Below, piece after piece: positions 8,490 to 15,976 of a DNA stretch of 44,193 bases. The translations under genes were made by a program, and so were the position numbers. The notes beneath the pieces are model-generated. The model had not been told where the DNA came from. It ran no database searches and saw nothing but the letters and a program-made list of their open reading frames with translations. The stretch covers positions 1 to 44,193 of IMG/VR virus record IMGVR_UViG_3300046507_000069; one strand, written 5' to 3'. Origin of the DNA: a virus. Every line of letters starts with the position of its first letter. The stretch's first letter is position 1.

Positions 8490-10921
8490 TACATTCTCCT
8501 TGATCGTGCGACGAACATGCCTTCCCAGTCCGCACTGAGGATTGAGTAGGGAAGCGGCTCGTCGCTGGTCAGCTCGATCACCACGTCGATGTTGCGGGCC
8601 ATGATCGGCACCCGGAAGATGCCTTCGATCAATGACACGTCACCGAGGACGGACTGGCCGTTGCCTACTTGTCGACCGGTCATCACGTTGAGATACGTGT
8701 CCCGGCTTCGGGGGGTTACCTCGACGCGGAAGTATCCGCTCTTGCCGTGCGTCAGTGTCATGCGGCGAACGTTGAGGCGGCCTTCAGCGATGGACGTTGA
8801 ACCTCCACCGGCCGTCTGCTCGCGTATCTCGAACTGAGAGAACACGTAGCGAGACTTCATGACGCGCCCCCAACGGAAGTGCGTCAGCCTTCCCTTCGTC
8901 AAGCAGATCACGGACGAACCCGTCATCGAGAACTTGAGCTGCTGGCCCGGCTTGAACTTGTCGTTGCCGTCCCACGCGATAAGGAAGTAGTCCTCGTCGA
9001 GGTCCACCGGGTACGGCAGCTCGAACGAAGTCTGGTCGATGTCATCGTGGTACGTGACGCTGAAGCAGGTATCCTCAGTGACCATCCGGTCCATGTGGAG
9101 TGTGAACGGGCGTGTGCCGTCAACCGCACTGGTGGTGACCGTGAGGACTTCCATGTAGACGCCGTCCGGTCGACTGATCAGCAGATGCAGATCGCTCTCG
9201 ATGAAGTCGGCGTTCAAGATCACATCGTTGGGCCCGAAGGTCCAAGTGTGCCACGCTGACTGCAGCTTGGTGTCGCCGCTGAGATAGAACTGATAGATGA
9301 ACAGCTTCGACGGAGCGTCGTGCGACAGGGCCACCAGCATGCTCTCAGTGTCCGACGCGGTCAGCTTGAACACGCCACCGGGGATGTACTTGGGCACATG
9401 CGCGGTGATGTCCTGCGCCGTCTTCGTCTGCGTGTACACGTCAACTCCGAACTCGCGAACGAGGCTGAAGTTGTTTCGGTTCTGCGTGAAGTAGACGAAG
9501 CTGCCGAGGGTGATCGGCTTCGTGGCCTTGGAGTTCTCATAGTCGGTCGTCGGGTCGATGGCCGCCGTCTTCACGGTGAGCACATCGCCGGTCTTGCCGA
9601 GGATGAACTGCGTCTGCTCGGAGAAGAGCATCAGCGTCTCGTGGAATGGCACAGCGTGATCGAGCACGGCCACCTTCGTTGTGGACACTGCGATGTCGAT
9701 GGGGTCCGTATCCAGAACCTGAATTGCCGAGCCCTTGAAGAAGTTGAAGTAGTCTCCAGCGACCGACATGATCACGTTCTCGTCCGACAGCAGACCGAGG
9801 CGGTTGCGGTGGAAGAAGATGTCGTTGAGCGTGCGGCCGACAAAGGACGGCATCGGGTTGGACTTGGTGACGTCGCCTACCGTACGCGAAGCCCAGTCGG
9901 CGGCCTTCATGGTGAACGTCCCGTCGCTGTTGCGAACGAGGACGAACGGCATGGTGCTGGCCAACAGGCTCTTCACTTCGTTCGGCTTGCACGTCTCTTT
10001 CCAGACGCCACCGAACGGGGCACCGGTCTTGGCGACGTACTCGACCCAGTAGGACTGGTTGAACGAACCGCCCTCGCCTTGCACCTCGCACTTGAACCCG
10101 TCGACCGCGATGGCCGGCAAGTCGGTGAAGCGCTGCGTCGAGCCCTTGATGATGATGCTCGCTTGGTCACCGAACGAGTCGCCGCAGTACGCGACGAAGT
10201 CAGCTCCGTTGACCCGCGTGATCTTGACCGTGGACGAACCGGCGCGCTGGTAGGTGTAGACGGTGTCGTCGGCGCCTGCCACCTGAACGCTGGTGAACGT
10301 CGAGCCTACGCCGCCACCGCCGTTGCCGATCATGAACGAAGAGATGTAGTCGGTTGCCACGGAGCCAGGCGATGGGTTGCCGTCAGGGTCCGCAGAGCCC
10401 GTCAGCACATGGCCTTGGTGTCCGTCGATGGTGAGCGTATAGGTCGCGTTCTGTGCGGCCGACTTGACCCACCAGAGCGCCTCAGGTTCGCGCGCGGGCA
10501 CGAGGTCGGTGTTGTCCTGCTGGACGGTGACGGTCTTGTTCAGGATGAACGTGTAGTCGGCTACGGTGAGCGCGACGAAGTCATCGGCCGGCGCAGCAGA
10601 CATCAGGTACTCGGCGGCACCCGCTTCCAAGGTCACCGTCTTCCGAACGCCTGCAAGGTCGTAGACCATGATGGAGTTGTCGGAGATGATGACGCGATAG
10701 CGCTCGGTGCGGTCGCGGTTGATCAGATGCGTGAACGCATTGGTCAGGGGCTCGTCAGTGATCTTCGCGGAATGCTTGGTGCCGTTACGCGGGCACAGGC
10801 CGTCCACTACGGAGCTGTTACAGTTCTCCTGAAGCTCACACTGAGATGACAGGCGCAGCGCGTTGGGCTGCTGGCTGACCCCGTTGACGAGGTTAGCGAT
10901 GGACGTCGATACGAGGCTCAT
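8489..10921 (-). CDS. Tail tubular protein B, nozzle (T7 gp12-like)
   Basis: An 810-residue protein beginning MSLVSTSIANLVNGVSQQPN. The SIANLVNGVSQQP stretch is a hallmark of T7 gp12 (794 residues), which forms the tail nozzle and the attachment surface for fibres. It is beta-rich throughout, as expected. The gene overlaps gp11-like by 4 bp (ATGA) and is followed directly by the gp13-like gene, exactly as in T7. Confidence 0.95.
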   Translation of the reverse strand: MSLVSTSIANLVNGVSQQPNALRLSSQCELQENCNSSVVDGLCPRNGTKHSAKITDEPLTNAFTHLINRDRTERYRVIISDNSIMVYDLAGVRKTVTLEAGAAEYLMSAAPADDFVALTVADYTFILNKTVTVQQDNTDLVPAREPEALWWVKSAAQNATYTLTIDGHQGHVLTGSADPDGNPSPGSVATDYISSFMIGNGGGGVGSTFTSVQVAGADDTVYTYQRAGSSTVKITRVNGADFVAYCGDSFGDQASIIIKGSTQRFTDLPAIAVDGFKCEVQGEGGSFNQSYWVEYVAKTGAPFGGVWKETCKPNEVKSLLASTMPFVLVRNSDGTFTMKAADWASRTVGDVTKSNPMPSFVGRTLNDIFFHRNRLGLLSDENVIMSVAGDYFNFFKGSAIQVLDTDPIDIAVSTTKVAVLDHAVPFHETLMLFSEQTQFILGKTGDVLTVKTAAIDPTTDYENSKATKPITLGSFVYFTQNRNNFSLVREFGVDVYTQTKTAQDITAHVPKYIPGGVFKLTASDTESMLVALSHDAPSKLFIYQFYLSGDTKLQSAWHTWTFGPNDVILNADFIESDLHLLISRPDGVYMEVLTVTTSAVDGTRPFTLHMDRMVTEDTCFSVTYHDDIDQTSFELPYPVDLDEDYFLIAWDGNDKFKPGQQLKFSMTGSSVICLTKGRLTHFRWGRVMKSRYVFSQFEIREQTAGGGSTSIAEGRLNVRRMTLTHGKSGYFRVEVTPRSRDTYLNVMTGRQVGNGQSVLGDVSLIEGIFRVPIMARNIDVVIELTSDEPLPYSILSADWEGMFVARSRRM

Positions 10922-11499
10922 CGGTTGAGCACCCGAGCGACGGCCCAGCCGTTCATCATGTTGTAGTCGCCGTTCTCCGCTTCAGCGTTCTGAAGGTCCA
11001 CAAGCGCACGGAGTTCATCCTGCGCGTGGAAGCCGGCCAGCTCGGTGGAGCCGACAGCGTTCTGCTGGAAGCGACGGGCAGCGCGGAGCGCGATGTAGTT
11101 GCGGGCTGCTTCGGGGATTTCCTCGAAGTCGAGCATCACGACCAGATCGACGGTGTAGCTGCGCGTGAAGGCGTAGGTGTGGTTGACGCGGTCGTACAGG
11201 CGAGTGCCGCGTTGCGTCAGGTCAGCGCCCTCGTCGTCGCCGACAGTGTCGACCTTCAACGTGTTCGCGGGCAGCTTGAGATTACCGTCAACGTCAGGCG
11301 TGAGCGGGAGCCTGATCTCGGTGTTCCAGTGCCAGCCGTTCTTCTGAACTTCACGGCTGACGTTGACGACAGTGCGCAGCGCGACTGCTGCGTCGACCAG
11401 CCCACTGCCTTCGACCCGATTGACCGGGGCTTCACCGATGGCGAACAGACACATGTTCACCGCGTCGAGGGTCGTCATGGGTGTAAGAGAGGTGGACAT
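10918..11499 (-). CDS. Tail tubular protein A, adaptor (T7 gp11-like)
   Basis: At 193 residues this matches T7 gp11 (196). It contains LDAVNMCLFAIGEAPVNRVE near the N-terminus and LALRAARRFQQN-type helix text (IALRAARRFQQNAVGS) near the C-terminus, both typical of the gp11 head-to-tail adaptor. The product forms the ring between portal and nozzle. It is the first gene after the capsid terminator, as gp11 is in T7, so its level probably depends on partial read-through. Confidence 0.93.
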   Translation of the reverse strand: MSTSLTPMTTLDAVNMCLFAIGEAPVNRVEGSGLVDAAVALRTVVNVSREVQKNGWHWNTEIRLPLTPDVDGNLKLPANTLKVDTVGDDEGADLTQRGTRLYDRVNHTYAFTRSYTVDLVVMLDFEEIPEAARNYIALRAARRFQQNAVGSTELAGFHAQDELRALVDLQNAEAENGDYNMMNGWAVARVLNR

Positions 11500-11517
11500 T
11501 GGTTTCTCCAGAGGACG

Positions 11518-11550
11518 AAAAAAAGGGCCGGCCCAAATGAGGACCGACCC
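11518..11550 (-). terminator. Rho-independent terminator after capsid gene (T7 T-phi equivalent)
   Basis: On the minus strand the stem GGGTCGGTCC/GGGCCGGCCC (10 bp including two T-G wobbles, six-base loop) is followed by seven T residues (11518-11524). Its place between capsid and gp11-like genes is that of T7 T-phi, the terminator that sets high capsid expression against low tail expression. Confidence 0.92.
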
Positions 11551-11551
11551 T

Positions 11552-11579
11552 GTCTACCCACGAGTGGATAGGTTGTGCC
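11552..11579 (-). promoter_or_regulatory. Copy of the 16-bp intergenic element, in a small hairpin
   Basis: The minus-strand sequence at 11564-11579 is GGCACAACCTATCCAC. The CTATCCAC can pair with the GTGGGTAG just after it, making a compact hairpin directly ahead of the capsid terminator. This is the only clear copy in the structural gene block. It starts 4 bp after the capsid stop codon and lies 64 bp before the gp11-like start. Confidence 0.6.
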
Positions 11580-11583
11580 GTGA

Positions 11584-12564
11584 TTAGACCGGCGAGAGAC
11601 CAGCGACGATCTCGACAGCCGCTTCCGGACGCAGCGAGCCGTGGCCCACAGCGTACTTCGCAACCATCAGCGTGCCCTGACGACGGATGTCGTAGGCAGC
11701 TTCCATGCCCAGATCGAGCAGCTTCACAGTCGCGACGGCGGACTTGTGGATGACCAGACCGGCGGTCTTGGTGAAGTCGCCAGCGTAACGGTTGCCCGTA
11801 CCGGCCGACAGCGTGCCGTTGGCAACGTTGGTCGACGGCAGGTTGGTCGTCTTGATCACCGTGATGCCGGCGATGCGGAAGACCTTACCATCCGAGTACG
11901 CACCAGCGCCGCCCCACAGGGAGTTGATGGTGTCCTTCGCCTGAACGAGCGCGTAGTACTGGCCCGGTCGGCAGAAGAAGACGCGGTCGGTTTCGGGGAC
12001 CGAGTTGTTGTCCATGATCTCGGCGGCCTTGAACAGCGCGTAAGCGATGTCGAGACCAACGGTCACGAAGTCCTTGGTCGCGGGACCACCGAGCGGACCC
12101 TGATAGATGGACGAACCACCCGGCAGGCCGGTCACGTTGGCGGAAGCGCGAGCGGTCAGCACGGCCTTCTGCAGGATGTGCTTGTCCATCTGCGTGGCCA
12201 GAGCGCGACCCATCTCGGTCGAATAGATCGAGCGAGCGTCGTAGTGCTGCTTGGCTTCGTCGATGTTCGCCACGAACGAGTGCGAGATGAGCAGATCGTC
12301 GATCGTCACGACCACTTCGTTCGCCGGGGTCTGGAGACCGGTGATCTCGTTGCCGGGCGTGTGGTATTCCGCACCGATGCGGCCGAAGGTCGGGAACTGG
12401 GCAGACTTGCCGTTCGCGATGGTCTTCATCTGGGTCCACGCCAGAGCGACGTTGTGAACCTCGAAGGCAGTCAGGACTTCACCAGCGAAGACCTTCAGGA
12501 AGAGAGCGTCCACATCACCGGAGCCATTGATCTGGCCGGAACGGACGGGAGTAGCATTTGCCAT
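11584..12564 (-). CDS. Major capsid protein (T7 gp10-like)
   Basis: The ATG at 12562-12564 gives 326 residues beginning MANATPVRSGQINGSGDVDA, close to T7 gp10A (345). The frame is open for another 79 codons upstream, but that stretch is low in structure-like composition and covers a non-coding leader, so I reject it. Capsid-type features are VFAGEVLTAFEVHNVAL near residue 30 and the C-terminal GHGSLRPEAAVEIV. The ribosome site is weak (AAAGAG). I see no slippery site for a gp10B-like frameshift at the end. The gene is followed by a terminator. Confidence 0.95.
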   Translation of the reverse strand: MANATPVRSGQINGSGDVDALFLKVFAGEVLTAFEVHNVALAWTQMKTIANGKSAQFPTFGRIGAEYHTPGNEITGLQTPANEVVVTIDDLLISHSFVANIDEAKQHYDARSIYSTEMGRALATQMDKHILQKAVLTARASANVTGLPGGSSIYQGPLGGPATKDFVTVGLDIAYALFKAAEIMDNNSVPETDRVFFCRPGQYYALVQAKDTINSLWGGAGAYSDGKVFRIAGITVIKTTNLPSTNVANGTLSAGTGNRYAGDFTKTAGLVIHKSAVATVKLLDLGMEAAYDIRRQGTLMVAKYAVGHGSLRPEAAVEIVAGLSPV

Positions 12565-12805
12565 TTTAGAAAAAACTCTTTGTGAGCGTTTTGGGGAAGA
12601 GGCTTCCGCTTGAACGTGCTCACTCACTCGACGAGGTTGTCCGACGCATCGGGCCAAGTGGTGCTGTGATGTTGTTCTGGCGTGCCAGAGGTCACCGCGT
12701 AAGAACGCAGGTGTGACTGTTCCCAAGGGGAAGTGTGGGGATGTCGCGAACGCAATCGCGCGGCCTATGTCCCTCGCCCTTTCGGTAACGAGGCATCCCA
12801 AGTAT
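12565..12805. other. Capsid leader, 241 bp without a gene
   Basis: No convincing gene, and no good match to the 17-bp phage promoter on either strand. It holds the dyad TCTGGCGTGCCAGA at 12676-12689, similar to the exact 14-bp dyads at 32624 and 38651. A T-run just before the capsid ATG lacks a strong stem. A long leader here may hold a capsid promoter that I cannot recognise. Confidence 0.5.
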
Positions 12806-13186
12806 TCAGACCCTGAAGCGGAGTCCGCTGATAACGATGCGATTGCCAGCGGCGATCACAGTGGCCCCGGTTTGGAAGACCACGACGACTTCGGGCACAG
12901 GAGCGAACGTGCCGCGCAGGAGCGAACCAGTGAGTGCCTGTTCGAACCCCATGATGCACCCACGGTGGTTCGGGGTGAACGGCGTCGAGATGCTCAGGTT
13001 GCCTCCGGGGTTTCCAGAGCCCAGCGCAGTCAAGGTGATGTCAATGTCGACTACGGCGACGTCGCCCTCCTTCACCCACTTCGCATTGTTGACAGTGAGT
13101 GTGTGGCCAGTGAACGTCCCGGTGCCTGACGAAACGGAAGGCGTGTATGAGCCAGACGTTAGCGGGACGCCTGAGAACCCGCTCAT
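12806..13186 (-). CDS. Hypothetical small virion protein, beta-rich
   Basis: A 126-residue protein rich in Gly, Ser, Thr and Val, beginning MSGFSGVPLTSGSY and ending VISGLRFRV. The alternating hydrophobic pattern suggests an all-beta sandwich, like capsid decoration or head-fibre proteins. It overlaps the preceding gene by ATGA and lies between that gene and the capsid gene, which supports a head-associated role. I do not recognise a family, and the decoration role is inferred from position and composition. Confidence 0.75.
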   Translation of the reverse strand: MSGFSGVPLTSGSYTPSVSSGTGTFTGHTLTVNNAKWVKEGDVAVVDIDITLTALGSGNPGGNLSISTPFTPNHRGCIMGFEQALTGSLLRGTFAPVPEVVVVFQTGATVIAAGNRIVISGLRFRV

Positions 13187-13527
13187 GCGACGTAGTCCAC
13201 GTTGAACGCAACAACGTCAGCGGCGGCCACTGCAGTCGTGTCCGCGTCGGCGACCAGCTTGGTGAACGCGTAGCCGAACCCCGTATAGAACGGGAGACCT
13301 GTGGCCCACTCATAGACGAACGCTTGGCCGGCGGGGATGACCATCTTCTTGCGGATGGGCGTGGTGCCGGGGACAGGAGCGGTCGCCGCGTCGTAGAGGA
13401 CGAGGAAGACATCGTAGGCGGCGTTGTTCTTGCCGCACAGCGTGAGCACCTTTACCGGCGACGGACAGACAAGTGTCGCGTTGGTGGATGCGGCCGACGA
13501 CGGCAGGCGGGCAGTTGATTGTGCCAT
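13183..13527 (-). CDS. Hypothetical small virion protein
   Basis: A 114-residue protein beginning MAQSTARLPSSAASTNATLV, with a central segment reading VFLVLYDAATAPVPGTTPIR and an aromatic GLPFYTGFGYAF stretch. It is beta-rich and has no signal peptide or membrane segment. It lies between the spanin genes and the next structural gene, coupled to the latter by an ATGA overlap. It probably belongs with the capsid group. No family recognised. Confidence 0.75.
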   Translation of the reverse strand: MAQSTARLPSSAASTNATLVCPSPVKVLTLCGKNNAAYDVFLVLYDAATAPVPGTTPIRKKMVIPAGQAFVYEWATGLPFYTGFGYAFTKLVADADTTAVAAADVVAFNVDYVA

Positions 13528-13531
13528 GCGG

Positions 13532-13804
13532 CTATTTCCAATTGGCTTGAAGGGAATTGTACCAAGCCAGCATGCGCTGCCCGCACATGCGGTTCACAGC
13601 CAGGCGGACACGGTCTTGCTTCCACAGGCTCTCCACTTCAGCCACCGTCAGTGCCTTATCGGGGATGCCGACAGCGTCACGGAAGCAGTGCTGAAGATCA
13701 GCGGGAGCGTAGGGAAGTTGTGATGGGCTTACGTTATCGGACGGCCCGCACGCGGCGAGCGGCATCACGATCAAGGCAAGCGCCAGTATTCGGAGGCGTT
13801 TCAC
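13532..13804 (-). CDS. Outer-membrane spanin lipoprotein (Rz1-like)
   Basis: The GTG at 13802-13804 gives 90 residues starting MKRLRILALALIVMPLAACG: a positive n-region, a hydrophobic h-region and the lipobox LAAC with the lipidated Cys at 19. The site AAGG lies 7-8 bp upstream. An o-spanin anchors in the outer membrane and pairs with the i-spanin to fuse the envelopes at lysis. The gene starts inside the i-spanin gene in another frame, the classic overlapped Rz/Rz1 layout, but extends well past its end. The mature part, longer than lambda Rz1, has two Cys that could form a disulphide. Confidence 0.85.
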   Translation of the reverse strand: MKRLRILALALIVMPLAACGPSDNVSPSQLPYAPADLQHCFRDAVGIPDKALTVAEVESLWKQDRVRLAVNRMCGQRMLAWYNSLQANWK

Positions 13805-14123
13805 TTGCCAACCTTTCCAACTCTTTGATGCGTGCTTGGTCTTTGCCGGCGCGATCTGCGTCAGCCTTGGTTGCCAACTGAAGGGCACCGATGCGGTGCT
13901 TGAGGGTTGCGATCTCCGCAGCCTTCTCTTCGTTGACGCGGCGCTGGTACGCACTCTTGTCGACCTGCATGTACAGGAAGCCGAGGGCGAGAACGCCGAG
14001 GGCCGCGAGAGCGACCTTCCAGTTCTTCGAGAACCACGCGACGGCACCGAGGCCAACGACGGCGACACCAGTGACGATGATCAGTCCGAACGTCGAACCG
14101 ATGTAGGAGAGCATCCAGTCCAT
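13734..14123 (-). CDS. Inner-membrane spanin (Rz-like)
   Basis: The ATG at 14121-14123 shares its A with the TAA of the endolysin and gives 129 residues. Two adjacent hydrophobic stretches (about residues 8-28 and 35-50: FGLIIVTGVAVVGLGAVAWF, then VALAALGVLALGFLYM) are followed by a charged, coiled-coil-like periplasmic region (residues 53-108). This is the i-spanin layout, although one membrane segment is more usual than two. It acts with the overlapping lipoprotein. Confidence 0.82.
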   Translation of the reverse strand: MDWMLSYIGSTFGLIIVTGVAVVGLGAVAWFSKNWKVALAALGVLALGFLYMQVDKSAYQRRVNEEKAAEIATLKHRIGALQLATKADADRAGKDQARIKELERLASETPPNTGACLDRDAARRVRAVR

Positions 14124-14689
14124 TAGTGACACCTCTTGAATACCCAGACGCCGCTGCAAACGGGAGCAGCGATCTTCACCGGCACCGGGGGTTTCGACAC
14201 CGCAGCGACATCCCGTACATCCGGGGACGAAGAGCTGGGCGTGAGACAGATGCGGCGTTCGGCTTCACGACGGCGCGTGAGGCCACGGACCTTCTTGCCG
14301 CTGGCGTGGTCGTACGCGAGGAGCGCATCGCATGCGCCCTTGTGGTCACCAGCGTTGAGCCGGCGAACCATCGCGGACTTCCGGAATGCACCGGAGCCAA
14401 CGTTGTAGGCGAATGACGTGTACGCGATCTTCTCGTTGTCGCTGACCTTCACCTTGATCGACGGTGCGATCTCGTTCCAGTAACGCGGCAGCTTGTTCGC
14501 GAGCATGTCGGTGCACTGCTCTTTGGTGTAGCGGTCACCGAGCTTGACGCCTTCGGTCTCGCCGTAGCAGACCGTGGGGAGATTGTGAGCGAGGCGGTCG
14601 GGGTACGCTTTCAGAGCGAGGCCTTCGAAGCCGCCGACGAACGTGGCACAAACGGTGAGCCACGTCGCAGCCTTCTTGAAGTTAGCCAT
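14123..14689 (-). CDS. Endolysin, GH24 lysozyme with signal-anchor N-terminus
   Basis: The ATG at 14687-14689 (site GGGAG) gives 188 residues beginning MANFKKAATWLTVCATFVGG; a further 16 codons upstream are rejected. The weakly hydrophobic N-terminal segment is typical of signal-arrest-release endolysins. GH24 motifs follow: catalytic Glu22 in GGFEGLALKAYPD, Asp31, Thr39 in LPTVCYGET, and NVGSGAFRKSAMVRRLN. A 40-residue Pro/Ser/Val tail with two Cys follows the fold; its role is unknown. It overlaps the holin gene by 8 bp and the i-spanin start. Confidence 0.92.
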   Translation of the reverse strand: MANFKKAATWLTVCATFVGGFEGLALKAYPDRLAHNLPTVCYGETEGVKLGDRYTKEQCTDMLANKLPRYWNEIAPSIKVKVSDNEKIAYTSFAYNVGSGAFRKSAMVRRLNAGDHKGACDALLAYDHASGKKVRGLTRRREAERRICLTPSSSSPDVRDVAAVSKPPVPVKIAAPVCSGVWVFKRCH

Positions 14690-14939
14690 CGACGCCGATC
14701 TCCCGCTGCGCGACGATGCGCAACACGAGGGCACCACCCGTCACTGCGGCCATGATGGCGGCGTAGAGTACGTTCGGGCTTGAGGCGTCGAGGATGAACG
14801 GCAGAGCCGCTTCAGCAACAGAGAACAGGAACGCGAGCACGCACAGCCAGAACGACCATGCGTGGTTCACAATCCAGTGCCAGTCATGCACCAGTCCGTA
14901 CTTCTTCTGTCGCACCGAGGGGACCGAAGTGTCGGACAT
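14682..14939 (-). CDS. Holin-like membrane protein
   Basis: This 85-residue protein has the site AAGGA and two membrane segments (about residues 27-50, WSFWLCVLAFLFSVAEAALP, and 56-77, VLYAAIMAAVTGGALVLRIV). The HDWHWIVNHAWSFW stretch is typical of a phage holin-like family (I believe DUF7940). Being directly upstream of and overlapping the endolysin supports a holin role, controlling the timing of lysis. With a signal-anchor endolysin it would act as a pinholin. A second candidate lies at 43004-43237. Confidence 0.8.
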   Translation of the reverse strand: MSDTSVPSVRQKKYGLVHDWHWIVNHAWSFWLCVLAFLFSVAEAALPFILDASSPNVLYAAIMAAVTGGALVLRIVAQREIGVDG

Positions 14940-14951
14940 GGTGCTTCCTTG

Positions 14952-15779
14952 TTACATGATGTTGGAGCGAGAGAGCCGGTTGGCCACGTCCGTGCGATAG
15001 GCAGGGTCGGTGGCGTAGCGCGGGTCCTTCATCGCGGTGGTGAGTTCGGCAGTCGAGCGGAAGACGTCGCCGCTGACTTGCGCTCCGTTTCCAGAGCCGC
15101 CACCGATGAGCGTCGGCGACGAACCGTTGTCCGCCGTGTAGCGGGCCTTCAGTCCATCGACAGCGAGCTTCATGGCACTCTTGTCACCGGAGTTCACCGC
15201 CGTGTTGTAAGCGGTGATGTCGGCGGGCGAGAGCGCGTCCTTGGCCCACGTCACCATCTCGGTGTAGGCTTCCTCGCCTCCGACCGCAGTGAACACTTCG
15301 GTGCGGATTTGTGCAGCGAGTGCCTGCTGTCCAGCGATGTAGCCGTCAGCGACACCCTTGTTGATGCCGGCCTTCGACAGCTTCTCGTAGGTCGCGTCGG
15401 ACAGCTTGCCGTCCTTGGCGAACTCGGCGTTGATCTCGTCGAAGTTCAGTCCAGCGTTCTCGACCTGAGCGCGTGCGCCCTCTTCGGTCTTCGGGACTTC
15501 GAGCGTCGGAGCAGCGGTCTTGTCGGCCGGCGGCGTGGTGCCGGTGCCGAGCTTCTTCTCCAACTCGGTGTACGACTTCGCAAAGTCTTCAGCGGTGGCG
15601 AACTTCTCGGGGAGCCAGGCGGGGCGATCAGCGGGAGGAGTGGTCGAAGTTTCACTGCCAGCGGCAGCTACAGGTGAAGTCTGTCCTTCGGCCTTCGCGA
15701 TCATTGCGGCGTCGTGGCCTTCGGGCGCAGCGGTCGTCGTGGTGTCGACGCCAGCGCCAGTGTTCAGTGCAACGGTCAT
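14952..15779 (-). CDS. Scaffolding (capsid assembly) protein (T7 gp9-like)
   Basis: A 275-residue acidic, Ala/Thr/Glu-rich protein. Its N-terminal 50 residues are disordered-looking (TTTTAAPEG). They are followed by RPAWLPEKFATAEDFAKSYT and then ELEKKLG, a stretch common in T7-type scaffolding proteins, then helical sequence. It guides capsid assembly and is absent from mature virions. It sits after the portal as in T7, but five other genes separate it from the capsid gene, which is unusual. It shares ATGA with the upstream small gene. Confidence 0.9.
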   Translation of the reverse strand: MTVALNTGAGVDTTTTAAPEGHDAAMIAKAEGQTSPVAAAGSETSTTPPADRPAWLPEKFATAEDFAKSYTELEKKLGTGTTPPADKTAAPTLEVPKTEEGARAQVENAGLNFDEINAEFAKDGKLSDATYEKLSKAGINKGVADGYIAGQQALAAQIRTEVFTAVGGEEAYTEMVTWAKDALSPADITAYNTAVNSGDKSAMKLAVDGLKARYTADNGSSPTLIGGGSGNGAQVSGDVFRSTAELTTAMKDPRYATDPAYRTDVANRLSRSNIM

Positions 15780-15976
15780 TCAGTTCTCGTGACTACGACC
15801 ACGCCGTTGGTGTCGACCGATACGGTGACGCCGGGCGGTGGTTCTGGTTTCGGTTCAGGGGCCAACGCGGACACCGCAGGTTCAACCAAGGTTTCCACAT
15901 CAGTCGGAATCACTGGTGCGGCTTCGGTTGTCTGCGGTGGCCTAGCGGTGGGCGCTCGGTTAGCCTTGCGGGCCAT
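15776..15976 (-). CDS. Small Pro-rich hypothetical protein
   Basis: 66 residues, with a basic start (MARKANRAPTARPPQ), an acidic/Pro-rich middle (APEPKPEPPPG) and a hydrophobic end (VTVSVDTNGVVVVTRTE). It overlaps the end of the portal gene by 17 bp and the scaffold start by ATGA, so it is probably translated as part of the head operon. Function unknown; it may be a head-assembly accessory. Confidence 0.65.
   Translation of the reverse strand: MARKANRAPTARPPQTTEAAPVIPTDVETLVEPAVSALAPEPKPEPPPGVTVSVDTNGVVVVTRTE

Noticed and set aside
12565-12801. N-terminal extension of the capsid frame to 12801
   Set aside because: The extension has unlikely composition and covers the leader; a start giving MANATPVRSG matches the expected capsid length.
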